DNA of 64,000 nucleotides, taken from the NCBI RefSeq assembly GCF_004362405.1, contig NZ_SNXE01000002.1, positions 62,001 through 126,000 of the forward strand, given 5' to 3'. Under the pieces are notes generated by a model. That model was not told the DNA's origin and made no database searches. It was given only the letters and a program-made list of their open reading frames with translations. Numbering within the stretch: the first letter of the stretch is position 1; every line of letters begins with the position of its first letter. Shown here piece after piece: positions 25,223 to 34,766 of the stretch. This stretch comes from Roseateles asaccharophilus (GTDB taxonomy: Bacteria; Pseudomonadota; Gammaproteobacteria; Burkholderiales; Burkholderiaceae_C). The position numbers and the translations under genes were made by a program.

Positions 25223-27261
25223 TGGCGAGCGAGGGGGATCCGGGCCAGCCCTTGCCCGCTGAGCTGGAGCAATGGGTGCTGGCGGCCTTCGAGGTGGGCG
25301 GGCCGCTGTCGCGTGCCGACGCGCACTATGCGCCGCGCGAGCCTCAGCTGAATATGAGTCGGGCCGTGGCGCGTGCCATTGCCGAACGCGAGACCTTGGT
25401 GGTGGAGGCCGGCACCGGCGTGGGCAAGACCTTTGCCTATCTGGTGCCCGCCTTGCTCTCGGGGGGGCGGGCCCTGATCAGTACCGCGACCAAGAGCCTG
25501 CAAGACCAGCTGTTTCTGCGCGACCTGCCGCGCCTGATCAATGCCTTGCAGATGCCGCTGCGCAGCGCCCTGCTCAAGGGGCGAGGCAGCTATCTGTGCC
25601 TGCATCGCATGAAGTACGCGCGCCACAGCGCGGAGCTGCCCGATCGCCGTTCGGTCTTTCTGCTGGCCCGGGTGGAGCAGTGGGCGCAGGCCACGGTGAG
25701 CGGCGACCTGTCCGAGATGGATGGGCTGGACGAGCGTTCGCCCCTGATTCCCCTGATCAGTTCCACCCGTGACAACTGCCTGGGTACGGAGTGTCCCGAC
25801 TATCGGGCCTGTCATGTGGTCAAGGCCAGGCGCGAAGCCCTGGAGGCGGATGTGGTGGTGGTCAATCACCACCTCTTCTTTGCCGATCTGAGCTTGCGAG
25901 ACAGTGGTGTGGCGGAATTGCTGCCCACGGTTGATCTGGCCGTGTTCGATGAGGCCCATCAGCTGCCCGAGGCCGGCCTGCAGTTTCTGGGCACCATGCT
26001 GGGCACGGGCCAGCTGATCGACTTCTCCCGCGACCTGCTGGCCCAGGGCCTGGCCCAGGCGCGCGGCTTGCAGGATTGGCAGGCTGTGGCGGCGGCGGTG
26101 GAGCGAGCCGCCCGCGAGCTGCGTCTGGCCTGCGCCGGTGGCATGAAGGAGTTGCGCGGCCTGATCAAGCTGCGCTGGCAGGAGCGGGCGGAGCAGCCGG
26201 GATTCTCGGCGGCCTTGGATCAGGTGGCGGGCGCTGTGCGGCTGGCGGAGGCGGCGCTGGCCACGGTCGCGCCCACGGCGCCGGACTTTGTGCGCCTGCA
26301 TGAGCGTGCGGGCCAGTTGCGCGATCTGGCGGCGCACTTCGCCTCATCGGCCGAGCCCGGAGCGGTGCGTTGGATCGATCTGGGCACGCACCAGGCGCGC
26401 TTGGTGGAGTCGCCGCTGGACATCCGCAAGGCCATGCAGGAGCAGCTCAACGGCCCACCCAAGGCCTGGATCTTCACCTCCGCCACCCTGGGCGATGACG
26501 AGCGTCTGCGCTGGTTCACCGAGCCGGCGGGCCTGGACGATGCCAAGGTGCTGCGTGTGGGCAGTCCTTTTGACTACGCCAACCATGCGCGGCTTTACGT
26601 GCCGCGAGGCTTTCCCAAGCCCAGCGACCCCAGCCATGGCCCCTCGGTCGCCATCATGGCGGCGCGCTGTGCGCGTGCCCTGGGTGGGCGGACCTTTGTG
26701 CTGACCACCACCTTGCGTGCCTTGCAGACGATTGGGGAGGCGCTGCGCAGCGAGTTCGAGCTCGACGCCGAGCCCATCCAGGTGCTGATCCAGGGGGCTG
26801 CGCCCAAGCGCCTGCTGCTGCAGCAGTTTCTGGAAGAGCCGCGCTCGGTGCTGGTCGGTTCGGCCAGCTTCTGGGAAGGCATTGATGTGCCCGGCGACGC
26901 CTTGCAGTGCGTGCTCATCGACAAGCTGCCCTTTCCGCCGCCCAACGACCCCCTGGTCGAGGCCCGCGTGCAAAAGCTGGAGTCCGAGGGGCGCAATGCC
27001 TTTGCCGAGTTCTTCATTGCCGAGGCGGCCATCGCGCTCAAGCAGGGCGGCGGCCGCCTGATCCGCAGCGAGGCCGACAGGGGCTTGCTGGTGGTTTGCG
27101 ATCCCCGCATGGCGGGCATGAACTACGGCCGCCGTCTGCGCGCGGCCCTGCCGCCCATGACCCAGGTTGCCAACGAGGGCGAGGCCCTGGACTGGCTGCG
27201 CCGCTTGGCGGCTGAGCGCGAGGGCGGGGACGATTGGGCTGAGGGTGATCCGCCGTTTTGA
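25222..27261 (+). CDS. ATP-dependent DNA helicase of the DinG/YoaA (XPD-like) family
   Basis: This is a 679-residue superfamily 2 Fe-S helicase. Walker A AGTGVGKT is at 63-70. The four Fe-S cluster cysteines are Cys126, Cys186, Cys191 and Cys197 (GSYLCLHRM and NCLGTECPDYRAC). The DEAH box is at 243-246 in VFDEAHQLPE. C-terminal motifs include VGSASFWEGIDVPG and KQGGGRLIRSEADRG. These features, and the length below that of the longer DinG proteins, favour the YoaA branch, which acts in replication-fork repair. That choice is inference. The gene is translationally coupled to ydcH and convergent with bamD. Confidence 0.92.
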   Translation: MASEGDPGQPLPAELEQWVLAAFEVGGPLSRADAHYAPREPQLNMSRAVARAIAERETLVVEAGTGVGKTFAYLVPALLSGGRALISTATKSLQDQLFLRDLPRLINALQMPLRSALLKGRGSYLCLHRMKYARHSAELPDRRSVFLLARVEQWAQATVSGDLSEMDGLDERSPLIPLISSTRDNCLGTECPDYRACHVVKARREALEADVVVVNHHLFFADLSLRDSGVAELLPTVDLAVFDEAHQLPEAGLQFLGTMLGTGQLIDFSRDLLAQGLAQARGLQDWQAVAAAVERAARELRLACAGGMKELRGLIKLRWQERAEQPGFSAALDQVAGAVRLAEAALATVAPTAPDFVRLHERAGQLRDLAAHFASSAEPGAVRWIDLGTHQARLVESPLDIRKAMQEQLNGPPKAWIFTSATLGDDERLRWFTEPAGLDDAKVLRVGSPFDYANHARLYVPRGFPKPSDPSHGPSVAIMAARCARALGGRTFVLTTTLRALQTIGEALRSEFELDAEPIQVLIQGAAPKRLLLQQFLEEPRSVLVGSASFWEGIDVPGDALQCVLIDKLPFPPPNDPLVEARVQKLESEGRNAFAEFFIAEAAIALKQGGGRLIRSEADRGLLVVCDPRMAGMNYGRRLRAALPPMTQVANEGEALDWLRRLAAEREGGDDWAEGDPPF

Positions 27262-27283
27262 GCCCTGCTGATCGCTGGACCCA

Positions 27284-27316
27284 ATGAAAAACGCGTGCCT
27301 CAGGCACGCGTTTCAT
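27284..27316. terminator. Bidirectional intrinsic terminator between dinG-type gene and bamD
   Basis: AAACGCGTGCC (27289-27299) pairs with GGCACGCGTTT (27303-27313) over a three-base loop. On the minus strand the stem is followed by TTTTTC, so it mainly ends bamD. It also serves the convergent helicase gene. Confidence 0.8.
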
Positions 27317-27340
27317 CGAGGAGCCAGGCTCAGGGAAGGC

Positions 27341-28153
27341 TCACCAAAGGCGCCACCACGCGCGCTTCTTGCTCGCATTCCCGGCCAGATGGGCGCTGTC
27401 GGGGAAGTTCTTGCGGAGCACGCGCTCGGCGTCATCACGCAGGGGCTTGAGCCCCATCTTCTCGTAGCTCAGCATCATCAGATAGAGCGCCTCTTCCACG
27501 GCCGGGGCGCGCTGAAACTCCTGAATCGCCTGCTGGGCCCGGTTGGCCGCGGCCACGTAGGCGCCGCGGTTGTAGTAATAGCGGGCCACATGCACTTCGT
27601 AGGCCGCCAGCGTGTTGGTGATGTAGTCGATGCGCAGGCGGGCGTCACCGCTGTACTTCGACTCGGGGTACTGCTCCACCAGCTGCTGGAAGGAGAGCAG
27701 GGCGTCGCGGGAGGCCTGCTGGTCACGCTCCGAGATGTCCTGATCGGCCAGGCGGCCGAACAGGCCCAGGTCCTCGTTGAAATTGGACAGGCCCTTCAGA
27801 TAGAGGGCGTAGTCCATGGCGGCGCTGGTGGGGTTGAGCTTGATGAAGCGGTCCAGGGTGGTGACGGCCGCGGTGCGTTCACCGCTGCGGTACTGGGCCC
27901 AGGCCATGTCCAGTGCCGCCTGCTGGCCCATCAGCGTGCCGGCGGCGCGGCCCTCGATGCGCTCCAGGGTCTTGATGGCCCGGTCGTAGCTGCCGGCCTC
28001 GATGTCAGCCTTGGCGTCTGCATACAATTTGTCCAGGGCGGCCTGGGAATTCTGGTCCTCGGGTGTCGAGGAGCAGGCCGCCAGTAGGGCCAGAATGCCG
28101 GCCGAGAAGCCGGTTACTACAAGGCCGCGCAACCGCGAGCGGTGTTCAGTCAT
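27341..28153 (-). CDS. bamD: Outer membrane assembly lipoprotein BamD
   Basis: BamD is the essential lipoprotein of the BAM complex that inserts beta-barrel proteins with BamA. The 270-residue product has a lipoprotein signal with lipobox LLAAC and lipidated Cys27. Five TPR-like helix pairs follow, with the family stretches LYADAKADIEAGSYDRAIKTLE, QYPESKYSGDARLRIDYI and ARYYYNRGAYVAAANRA. The gene is divergent from rluD, the conserved arrangement across beta- and gammaproteobacteria. On the minus strand TATAAT at 28206-28201 gives a plausible -10 about 45 bases before the start. bamA and bamB also lie in this window. Confidence 0.96.
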   Translation of the reverse strand: MTEHRSRLRGLVVTGFSAGILALLAACSSTPEDQNSQAALDKLYADAKADIEAGSYDRAIKTLERIEGRAAGTLMGQQAALDMAWAQYRSGERTAAVTTLDRFIKLNPTSAAMDYALYLKGLSNFNEDLGLFGRLADQDISERDQQASRDALLSFQQLVEQYPESKYSGDARLRIDYITNTLAAYEVHVARYYYNRGAYVAAANRAQQAIQEFQRAPAVEEALYLMMLSYEKMGLKPLRDDAERVLRKNFPDSAHLAGNASKKRAWWRLW

Positions 28154-28205
28154 GGTCCAGGCCGGCTGCGGATGCCGACAATCAACAAAGGTGGAGTCTG
28201 ATTAT

Positions 28206-29219
28206 ATGGTTGAGGCCTTGCCTGCCCCTCTGGGCGAGGGCGCGGACGAACCCGAGTTCGAGTCGGCGGAGGAGACGATCGAGGAGCGCAGTGCCGCCGT
28301 GCCTGCCGAGGGCCATGGTCAGCGCCTTGATCGCTGGCTTGTCGGCTTGGCGCCGGAGTTCTCGCGCAATCATCTGCAGGGCTTGATTGAGCGCGGCTGC
28401 GTCTGGGTCAATGGCCAGCCGGCGCGCAGCGCCTCGCAGCGCTTGCAGGCGGGTCAACTGCTGCGGGTGCAGCTGCAGCCCACGGCCGAGAGCCAGGCCT
28501 TTCGTGCCGAGGCGCTGCCCTTGCAGATCGTGTTTGAGGACGCCCACCTGCTGGTGCTCGACAAGGCGGCCGGCATGGTGGTGCACCCCGCGGCCGGCAA
28601 CTGGTCCGGCACCCTGATGAACGGCCTGCTGGCTCACCACGCCGGCGCGGCGGCCCTGCCGCGCGCCGGCATCGTGCACCGGCTGGACAAGGACACCTCG
28701 GGCCTGATGGTGGTGGGCAAGACGCTGGAGGCCGTGACCGCGCTGAGCCGCATGATTGCGGCGCGCGAGGTGCATCGCGAGTATCTGGCCCTGGCCCAGG
28801 GGCATGTGGCCGACGAGCTCTTCATCGACGCGCCGCTGCGCCGCGATCCGGTCTCGCGAGTCAAGATGGCGGTGCTGGCCGGCGGCAAGCCGGCGCGCAC
28901 CGATGTCTACTGCCTGGGCCGGGTTGATGTGCAAGGCCGGCGCTACAGCGCCTTGCACTGCGTCTTGCACAGCGGCCGCACCCACCAGATTCGTGTGCAT
29001 CTGGCCAGTCGCGGCCATCCGCTCGTGGCTGACGGGCTTTATGGAGGAGCGTCTGCCCTGGGTTTGCAGCGCCAGGCCTTGCACGCCGCGCGCCTGAGCC
29101 TGCGCCATCCCATCACGGGGGCGGACTTGCGCTTTGATGCGCGCCCGCCACAGGATTTGTCCGATGCCTGGGTCGCTGCGGGCCTGCCGCCGCCGGTGCT
29201 TGAGGAGCGCTGTGGCTGA
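28206..29219 (+). CDS. rluD: 23S rRNA pseudouridine synthase RluD
   Basis: RluD makes pseudouridines 1911, 1915 and 1917 in helix 69 of 23S rRNA. The start at 28206 (MVEALPAPLG) follows GGTGGAG and avoids overlap with bamD. This gives 337 residues: an acidic N-terminal tail (1-38), an S4 RNA-binding domain (about 38-95), and the synthase domain. Catalytic Asp161 lies in IVHRLDKDTSGLMVV, the RluA/RluD family motif. GRTHQIRVHLASRGHP near 262-277 is the second signature. Divergence from bamD supports RluD rather than RluC. Confidence 0.94.
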   Translation: MVEALPAPLGEGADEPEFESAEETIEERSAAVPAEGHGQRLDRWLVGLAPEFSRNHLQGLIERGCVWVNGQPARSASQRLQAGQLLRVQLQPTAESQAFRAEALPLQIVFEDAHLLVLDKAAGMVVHPAAGNWSGTLMNGLLAHHAGAAALPRAGIVHRLDKDTSGLMVVGKTLEAVTALSRMIAAREVHREYLALAQGHVADELFIDAPLRRDPVSRVKMAVLAGGKPARTDVYCLGRVDVQGRRYSALHCVLHSGRTHQIRVHLASRGHPLVADGLYGGASALGLQRQALHAARLSLRHPITGADLRFDARPPQDLSDAWVAAGLPPPVLEERCG

Positions 29220-29231
29220 GGGCGCTACAAT
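29201..29231 (+). promoter_or_regulatory. Possible promoter of scpB-rluB
   Basis: TACAAT at 29226-29231 directly follows the rluD stop, and TTGAGG lies at 29201-29206 with a long 19-base spacer. The remaining 200 bases to scpB are very GC-rich, with several short G/C dyads near 29290-29350 and no open frame of note. A long leader is therefore implied. Confidence 0.3.
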
Positions 29232-29434
29232 CGGCGCAGCTGGCCTGATCAGAGACCGGGGCGAATGGCTTCCTCCCCTCGGATCCGAACCGCCAGCCCC
29301 CGGGGCCACGCCGGCCCGCCGCAGTCCGTGAGGGCGCGCGGCGGCCCGCCCAGTATTTGAGCCCCGAGATGCTCCCGAGCCCGAAGCCCGATCAATGACC
29401 CGCTGCCCGTATGGCGGCCCGCTGACAGAAGTCC

Positions 29435-30223
29435 ATGAACACCCAGGATGCAAAGCGCGTCCTCGAGACCGCGCTGATCTGCGCCCAGCAGCCGCTCACG
29501 CTGCGGGAGCTGCGGACCCTGTTCGCCGATGAGGTCGGTGCGGACACCCTGCGTGCGCTGCTCGACGAGCTCAGCCGCGACTGGGAGCATCGCGGTGTGG
29601 AGCTGGTGGCGGTGTCCTCGGGTTGGCGCTTCCAGAGCCGCCCCGAGCTGCGTGAATTCCTGGATCGGCTGCATCCCGAGAAACCGCAGCGTTACTCGCG
29701 GGCCGTGATGGAAACCCTGGCCATCATTGCCTACCGTCAGCCGGTGACCCGGGGCGATATCGAGGACATCCGCGGCGTGGTCGTGACCAGCCAGATCGTC
29801 AAGCAGCTGGAGGAGCGCGGCTGGATCGAGGTGATCGGTCACCGCGAAGCCCCCGGCCGCCCGGCGCTCTATGCCACCACGCGCCAGTTCCTGGATGATC
29901 TGGGCCTGGCGAGTCTTGAACAGCTGCCGGCCCTAGAGGCCGGCGGCGAGACGCCGACCGCTCTGGGCGAGCTGCTGGGCCGCGAGGCCCAGGAGTCGCA
30001 AGACCCACCGGCCGACCCCACGGATACCGCCCTGGATCTGGCGGCCGAACCCACTCCCATCGAGGCAGGCGTCGACGCGCCGACCTCTCCCCAAGAACCC
30101 CCAACCCCCAACCCGGCGCCCGAGAGTTCTCCTGCGGGCGCATCCGCTGCGGTGTTTCCGACCGGTGAACCCGGTGCCGACCCCGCATCCGACGCTAGCG
30201 AGAAGGTGCAAGCCGACGCATGA
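29435..30223 (+). CDS. scpB: Segregation and condensation protein B
   Basis: ScpB dimers bind the kleisin ScpA in the bacterial SMC-ScpAB complex that organises chromosomes. The first 150 or so residues form the two winged-helix domains, with the signature [29 protein letters not shown] at about 90-118 and [25 protein letters not shown] after it. Residues 160-262 are a Pro/Ala/Glu-rich, probably disordered tail, longer than in most ScpB proteins, which are about 180-210 residues. No scpA is adjacent; in Burkholderiales it usually lies elsewhere. The stop overlaps the rluB start (ATGA), so the two are co-translated. Confidence 0.94.
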   Translation: MNTQDAKRVLETALICAQQPLTLRELRTLFADEVGADTLRALLDELSRDWEHRGVELVAVSSGWRFQSRPELREFLDRLHPEKPQRYSRAVMETLAIIAYRQPVTRGDIEDIRGVVVTSQIVKQLEERGWIEVIGHREAPGRPALYATTRQFLDDLGLASLEQLPALEAGGETPTALGELLGREAQESQDPPADPTDTALDLAAEPTPIEAGVDAPTSPQEPPTPNPAPESSPAGASAAVFPTGEPGADPASDASEKVQADA

Positions 30224-32223
30224 ATTCCAACGACAACGAGATGAACCCGCCGGCCCCCGAGGCTGATGCCGCTGCGGCGGCGCCCAAGCGCCGCCGCAGC
30301 CCCCGTGCGGCCGCGCCGGCCGAGGCTGCTGCACCCGAGGCCTCGGCCCCGGCGGCAGCGGATGAGGCCGCCAAGCCGGTGAAGCCGCGCGCGCCGCGCA
30401 AGACTGCGGCCAAGAAGGTTGCAGAGGCGAGCGGCGAGGCTCAGGCCGAGTTGGCGCTGGCGCCAGCAGAGTCTGCCGAGCCGGCAACGGCGGACGCCGC
30501 CCCCGCGCCCAAGCGACGCAGCCCGCGCAAGAGCGCGGCCGTTGCCGAGGCAGCAGCCGAAGCGGCTGCTGTGGTGGCCGTGGAGGCGCCGGCCGCGCCG
30601 GCCTCCGAGGCCGCACAGGCCGCACCGTCGGCGGCAGCCGGCGGCGAGGGTGGCGAGGCTTCGGATGGGGAGGGCGGTGATCGCGAAGGTCGCCGTGGCC
30701 GCAACCGCCGTCGCGGCCGTCGCCGTGGTGAGGGCGGGGAGGGCGCCGAGGCTGGCGAAGGCGAGGTGATGGACGCTCGCGAGGGTGGCGAAGGCCAGGA
30801 GGCCGGCGCCCCGCGTCGCGCCGAGTCCGCGCCCGAGGAGCTGCTGGCCGCCGTGGGCGAGCGTTTCGCCCAGGTGCTGGCCGGCGAGTTCGACGGCAGC
30901 GAAGCCGAAGAGGCCGCCGCCAGCGAGCCCGCCGCCGAGGCCGAGAGCAAGCGCGTGCTGGCCCCCGAGCCCGATGCGCCCAAGCTGCAGAAGGTGCTGG
31001 CCCAGGCCGGCGTCGGCTCGCGCCGCGATATCGAGGACATGATTGCCGAGGGCAAGATCGAGGTGAATGGCGAGGTGGCCCATATCGGCCAGCGCATCTC
31101 CTTCGGTGACCGCGTGGCCGTCAACGGCAAGCAGATCCGCGTGCGCATCTCGCCGCCGGCGCCCCGCATCCTGGCCTATCACAAGCCCACCGGCGAGGTC
31201 GTGACCTTCAACGACCCGGAGGGGCGCCCCACCGTGTTCCGCAGCCTGCCCAGACTGCACCAGGGCAAGTGGCAGTCGGTCGGCCGTCTGGACCTGAACA
31301 CCGAAGGCCTGCTGCTTTTCACCAACTCGGGTGAGCTGGCCAATCAGCTGATGCACCCGCGCTTCGGCGTGGAGCGCGAGTACGCGGTGCGCGTGCTGGG
31401 TTCGCTCAATGAAGACCAGCGCGCCCGCCTGCTGGAAGGTGTGCAGATCGAGGGCCAGTCCGCGGGCTTCAAGAGCATCGTGGACGGTGGTGGCGAAGGC
31501 GCCAACCGCTGGTATCGCGTGGTCATCACCGAAGGCCGCAATCGCGAAGTGCGCAAGCTCTTCGAGGCCGTGGGTCTGGTGGTGAGCCGCCTGATCCGTA
31601 TCCGCTACGGCACCGTGGTGCTGCCGCGCGGTCTCAAGCGCGGCGTCTGGGTGGAGCTGGGCGAGGACGATGTGCGCATCATCCGCCGCCTGGCCGGTGG
31701 TCCGCAGCAGGCTCGCGGCGAGCGCCAGCAGCAGGCGCGCGACGAGCAGGCCCAGCAGCGTGGCAAGCGCAACCGTGGCGGCAAGGGGCCGCGTCCCAGC
31801 CGTCCGGAGGCGCCGCCCCAGCCGCGTCAGCAGGTCGAACGTGGCCAGGATCGCAGCCATGAGCGCCAGGAGCGCTCGCGCGACAGTGACTACGAGGATG
31901 ACGATTTCATCCCCCACAACGTCAATCCGCTGGAGCAGACCTTTGACCGCCGCTTTGCTTCCAGTGGCAAGCGCGGCTTCCCGGCCGGCTTTGGCGCGGG
32001 TGGCAGTGGTGCCCAGGGCACCGGTGCGCCGGGTCGGGGTGGTCGCGGCGGCAAGGGTGGTGGTGGCAACGGTCCGCGTGAGCCCGATCCCATGCAGACC
32101 TCGGTGGGCTATATCGGCGCCGACGCCTTCACCCGCCGCGGCGGTCGTGGCGGCGGCGGTGGTGGTGGCAATCGCGGCGGCGGTGGCAACCGCGGCGGCG
32201 GCGGCGGTCGCGGTCGCCGCTAA
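30220..32223 (+). CDS. rluB: 23S rRNA pseudouridine(2605) synthase RluB with long disordered tails
   Basis: RluB modifies U2605 of 23S rRNA. The folded part is central: an S4 domain (about 252-300, [20 protein letters not shown]) and the RsuA/RluB-type synthase, with catalytic Asp358 in [13 protein letters not shown] and the REYAVRVLG and [14 protein letters not shown] segments. At 667 residues it is more than twice the length of E. coli RluB. Residues 1-250 are Ala/Pro/Lys-rich with repeated RRSPR-like patches and an [16 protein letters not shown] basic block. Residues 500-667 are Gln/Arg then Gly/Arg-rich, ending in RGG-type repeats. These tails resemble nonspecific RNA-binding regions. The gene overlaps scpB by four bases. 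Confidence 0.93.
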   Translation: MNSNDNEMNPPAPEADAAAAAPKRRRSPRAAAPAEAAAPEASAPAAADEAAKPVKPRAPRKTAAKKVAEASGEAQAELALAPAESAEPATADAAPAPKRRSPRKSAAVAEAAAEAAAVVAVEAPAAPASEAAQAAPSAAAGGEGGEASDGEGGDREGRRGRNRRRGRRRGEGGEGAEAGEGEVMDAREGGEGQEAGAPRRAESAPEELLAAVGERFAQVLAGEFDGSEAEEAAASEPAAEAESKRVLAPEPDAPKLQKVLAQAGVGSRRDIEDMIAEGKIEVNGEVAHIGQRISFGDRVAVNGKQIRVRISPPAPRILAYHKPTGEVVTFNDPEGRPTVFRSLPRLHQGKWQSVGRLDLNTEGLLLFTNSGELANQLMHPRFGVEREYAVRVLGSLNEDQRARLLEGVQIEGQSAGFKSIVDGGGEGANRWYRVVITEGRNREVRKLFEAVGLVVSRLIRIRYGTVVLPRGLKRGVWVELGEDDVRIIRRLAGGPQQARGERQQQARDEQAQQRGKRNRGGKGPRPSRPEAPPQPRQQVERGQDRSHERQERSRDSDYEDDDFIPHNVNPLEQTFDRRFASSGKRGFPAGFGAGGSGAQGTGAPGRGGRGGKGGGGNGPREPDPMQTSVGYIGADAFTRRGGRGGGGGGGNRGGGGNRGGGGGRGRR

Positions 32224-32236
32224 GCGCGTGCTCGCG

Positions 32237-32258
32237 CCGGGCCCTTGAGCGGGCCCGG
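32237..32258 (+). terminator. GC-rich hairpin after rluB
   Basis: CCGGGCCC (32237-32244) pairs with GGGCCCGG (32251-32258) over a six-base loop. It is followed by ATCGAATTT rather than a clean T-run. A weak terminator is plausible because ndk has its own promoter-like box just downstream. Confidence 0.4.
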
Positions 32259-32259
32259 A

Positions 32260-32287
32260 TCGAATTTACACAGTCACACAGTACAAT
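32260..32287 (+). promoter_or_regulatory. Probable ndk promoter
   Basis: TACAAT at 32282-32287 is a good -10 box, 39 bases before the ndk ATG. The -35 at 16 bases (TCGAAT, 32260-32265) is weak. The AT-rich stretch here stands out from the GC-rich surroundings. Confidence 0.4.
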
Positions 32288-32325
32288 CCCGGGTTTTGCC
32301 AAGCCCCAGATTTCAGGAGAAAAAC

Positions 32326-32751
32326 ATGGCGATCGAACGCACCCTTTCCATCATCAAGCCCGATGCCGTCGCCAAGAACGTGATCGGCCAGATCTACAGC
32401 CGCTTCGAAGGCGCCGGCCTGAAGGTCATCGCAGCCAAGATGGCTCACCTGTCGCGCGGCGAGGCCGAGGCTTTCTACGCCGTGCACAAGGCGCGTCCCT
32501 TCTTCAACGACCTGGTGAACTTCATGATCTCCGGCCCGGTGATGATCCAGGTGCTGGAAGGCGAAGGCGCCATCCTGAAGAACCGCGACCTGATGGGCGC
32601 CACCGACCCCAAGAAGGCCGAGAAGGGCACCATCCGCGCCGACTTCGCCGACAGCATCGACGCCAACGCCGTGCACGGCTCGGACGCTCCCGAGACCGCC
32701 GCCCAGGAAGTGGCGTTCTTCTTCCCCGGCATGAATGTCTACAGCCGTTAA
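32326..32751 (+). CDS. ndk: Nucleoside diphosphate kinase
   Basis: Ndk transfers the gamma phosphate of ATP to nucleoside diphosphates through a phosphohistidine. The 141 residues are the full family length. The start ATG at 32326 follows AGGAGA and gives the canonical [18 protein letters not shown]; an in-frame start at 32245 has no such support. The catalytic His117 lies in [12 protein letters not shown]. It heads the run ndk-rlmN-pilF-rodZ-ispG-hisS that is conserved in beta- and gammaproteobacteria. Confidence 0.98.
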   Translation: MAIERTLSIIKPDAVAKNVIGQIYSRFEGAGLKVIAAKMAHLSRGEAEAFYAVHKARPFFNDLVNFMISGPVMIQVLEGEGAILKNRDLMGATDPKKAEKGTIRADFADSIDANAVHGSDAPETAAQEVAFFFPGMNVYSR

Positions 32752-32773
32752 TTCGGCACCAAGCCTCTTGCGC

Positions 32774-32797
32774 TGCTCAGGCCTGGAGGCCTGAGCA
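32774..32797 (+). terminator. Perfect 10-bp hairpin between ndk and rlmN
   Basis: TGCTCAGGCC (32774-32783) pairs with GGCCTGAGCA (32788-32797) across TGGA. It has no T-run, so it may stabilise the abundant ndk mRNA 3' end or attenuate rlmN rather than terminate fully. Confidence 0.45.
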
Positions 32798-32818
32798 ACA
32801 CAGCGAGAAGCAACACCC

Positions 32819-33943
32819 ATGAACGCGGTCAACCTGCTTGGATTCGATCTGGAAGGACTGGCTGCGTTCTGCGAGCAGCTGGGGGAAAAGCGCTTCCGCG
32901 CCACCCAGCTGTTCCGCTGGATTCATCAAAAGGGCGCCTCTGACTTCGAGCAGATGAGCGACCTGGCCAAGTCGCTGCGCGAAAAGCTGCGCGGCAAGGC
33001 GCATATCACGGCCCTGCCCGTGATCTCCGAACATGTCTCCGCCGACGGCACGATCAAGTGGCTGTTCGACGTGGGCGGCGGCAATGCCGTCGAATCGGTC
33101 TTCATCCCCGAAGACGACCGCGGCACCCTGTGCGTGTCCAGCCAGGCCGGCTGCGCGGTGGGCTGCCGTTTCTGCTCCACCGGCCACCAGGGCTTCAGCC
33201 GCAATCTGGACACGGCCGAGATCATCGCCCAGCTCTGGTATGCCGAGCACAGCCTGCGCCAGCGCTTCAAGAGCAGTGAGCGCGTGATCACCAATGTGGT
33301 GATGATGGGCATGGGCGAGCCCCTGCAAAACTACAGCGCCCTGGTCCCGGCCCTGCGCATGATGCTGGACGACCATGGCTATGGCCTCTCGCGCCGCCGC
33401 GTGACGGTCTCGACCTCGGGCGTGGTGCCCATGATCGACCGCCTGCGCGAGGACGTGCCGGTGGCCCTGGCCGTGTCCCTGCACGCGCCCACCGACCCGC
33501 TGCGCGACCAGCTGGTGCCGCTGAATAAGAAGTACCCGATTGCCGAGCTGCTGGAGGCCTGCAATCGCTATCTCGAGAAGGCGCCGCGCGACTTCATCAC
33601 CTTCGAGTACTGCATGCTGGACGGCGTCAACGACACGCCGGAGCAAGCCGAACAGCTGGTCAAGCTGCTGCGCGGCAAGGTATCGTGCAAGCTCAACCTG
33701 ATTCCCTTCAACCCCTTCCCGGCCTCGGGTCTGAAGCGCAGCTCGAACGCGCGCGTGCAGGCCTTTGCCGAGGTGTTGATCAAGTCCGGTATCGTCACCA
33801 CGGTGCGCAAGACCCGTGGCGATGACATCGATGCCGCCTGCGGCCAACTGGCCGGCGAAGTGCAGGACCGTACCCGTGTTGAACAGCGCATGGTGCGGGC
33901 GCCGGTGGTGGTTCATGGTCTCGGGGGGCGCAATCCGCAGTGA
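32819..33943 (+). CDS. rlmN: Dual-specificity 23S rRNA (A2503)/tRNA (A37) methyltransferase RlmN
   Basis: RlmN is a radical-SAM enzyme that makes 2-methyladenosine at A2503 of 23S rRNA and A37 of some tRNAs. The Fe-S binding CxxxCxxC is Cys112, Cys116 and Cys119 in [13 protein letters not shown]. The methyl-carrying cysteine is probably Cys341 in [10 protein letters not shown]. The typical [11 protein letters not shown] lies near residue 161. Length (374) fits the family. It lies 67 bases after ndk, and the TPR lipoprotein follows at 21 bases. Confidence 0.97.
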   Translation: MNAVNLLGFDLEGLAAFCEQLGEKRFRATQLFRWIHQKGASDFEQMSDLAKSLREKLRGKAHITALPVISEHVSADGTIKWLFDVGGGNAVESVFIPEDDRGTLCVSSQAGCAVGCRFCSTGHQGFSRNLDTAEIIAQLWYAEHSLRQRFKSSERVITNVVMMGMGEPLQNYSALVPALRMMLDDHGYGLSRRRVTVSTSGVVPMIDRLREDVPVALAVSLHAPTDPLRDQLVPLNKKYPIAELLEACNRYLEKAPRDFITFEYCMLDGVNDTPEQAEQLVKLLRGKVSCKLNLIPFNPFPASGLKRSSNARVQAFAEVLIKSGIVTTVRKTRGDDIDAACGQLAGEVQDRTRVEQRMVRAPVVVHGLGGRNPQ

Positions 33944-33964
33944 TGCACTGATGAATGGGCGCTC

Positions 33965-34756
33965 ATGAAGACAAGACTCCTGCAGATTCCGCTTGCACTG
34001 GCCCTGGCGCTGGGCTTGCTAGGCTGCGCTGGCACCAATACCGGCTCGACCGAGCCGCGCACGGCTTCTGATCAAACCGATTTGGATCGTCGCGCCGCCG
34101 TTCGCGTCGAGCTGGCCTACGGCTATTTCGCCCGTGGGCAGTTGCCGACCGCCCTGGACGAGCTCAAACAGGCCCTGATGGTGAAGCCTGACATGGTCGA
34201 GGCGCTGGGTCTGCGTGGGCTGGTCTACGCGGCCATGGGGGAAATGACGCTGGCGGAGGAGAGCTTCCGTCGCGCGCTGGCGCTGAAGCCGAGCGATCCC
34301 GATACGCTTCACAACTACGGCTGGTTCCTCTGCCAGCAAGGGCGCTTCCCGGACGCAGGCCTGCAGTTTGAGCGCGCACTGGCCCAGCCGCAGTACCGTG
34401 GCGTGGCGCGAACCTTGTTGGCCCAGGGCGTCTGCGAAGCCACGGCGGGACGGCTGGGGGCGGCCGAGCGCACCCTGGCGCGCGCCTTCGAGCAGGATCC
34501 GTCCAATCCGGCCATCGCGATGAATCTGGCCGATGTGCTGTATCGCAATGGTCAGCATGAGCGCGCGCGCTTCTATGTCAAGCGAGTGAATGAGCAGCCC
34601 GAGCAGGTGAATGCGCAGAGCCTGTGGCTGGCCCTGCGCATCGAGCGGCGCTTGGGAAACACCATTTCGGTGGGCGAATACGGCCAACAACTGCGCAGGC
34701 GCTTTCCGCAAGCGCCCGAGACGCAGGCATTGAACAGCGGTCGATTCGATGAGTGA
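33965..34756 (+). CDS. pilW: Type IV pilus biogenesis/stability lipoprotein PilF/PilW
   Basis: PilF/PilW is an outer-membrane lipoprotein that helps the PilQ secretin multimerise. The 263-residue protein has a lipoprotein signal with lipobox LLGC and lipidated Cys21. About six TPR repeats follow, with clear units such as VKPDMVEALGLRGLVYAAMGEMTLAEESFRRAL. Its place between rlmN and rodZ, before ispG-hisS, is the conserved context of pilF/pilW. Other pilus genes are absent here. The stop lies 10 bases before the rodZ start chosen. Confidence 0.9.
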   Translation: MKTRLLQIPLALALALGLLGCAGTNTGSTEPRTASDQTDLDRRAAVRVELAYGYFARGQLPTALDELKQALMVKPDMVEALGLRGLVYAAMGEMTLAEESFRRALALKPSDPDTLHNYGWFLCQQGRFPDAGLQFERALAQPQYRGVARTLLAQGVCEATAGRLGAAERTLARAFEQDPSNPAIAMNLADVLYRNGQHERARFYVKRVNEQPEQVNAQSLWLALRIERRLGNTISVGEYGQQLRRRFPQAPETQALNSGRFDE

Positions 34757-34766
34757 GGGGGAACGC

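Noticed and set aside
28990-29434. Possible small RNA in the GC-rich rluD-scpB gap
   Set aside because: Only short G/C dyads are present. There is no terminator with T-run and no recognised RNA family.
29869-31917. 682-codon minus-strand frame opposite scpB and rluB
   Set aside because: It is low-complexity sequence mirroring the Ala/Arg/Gly-rich tails of ScpB and RluB, with no independent evidence.
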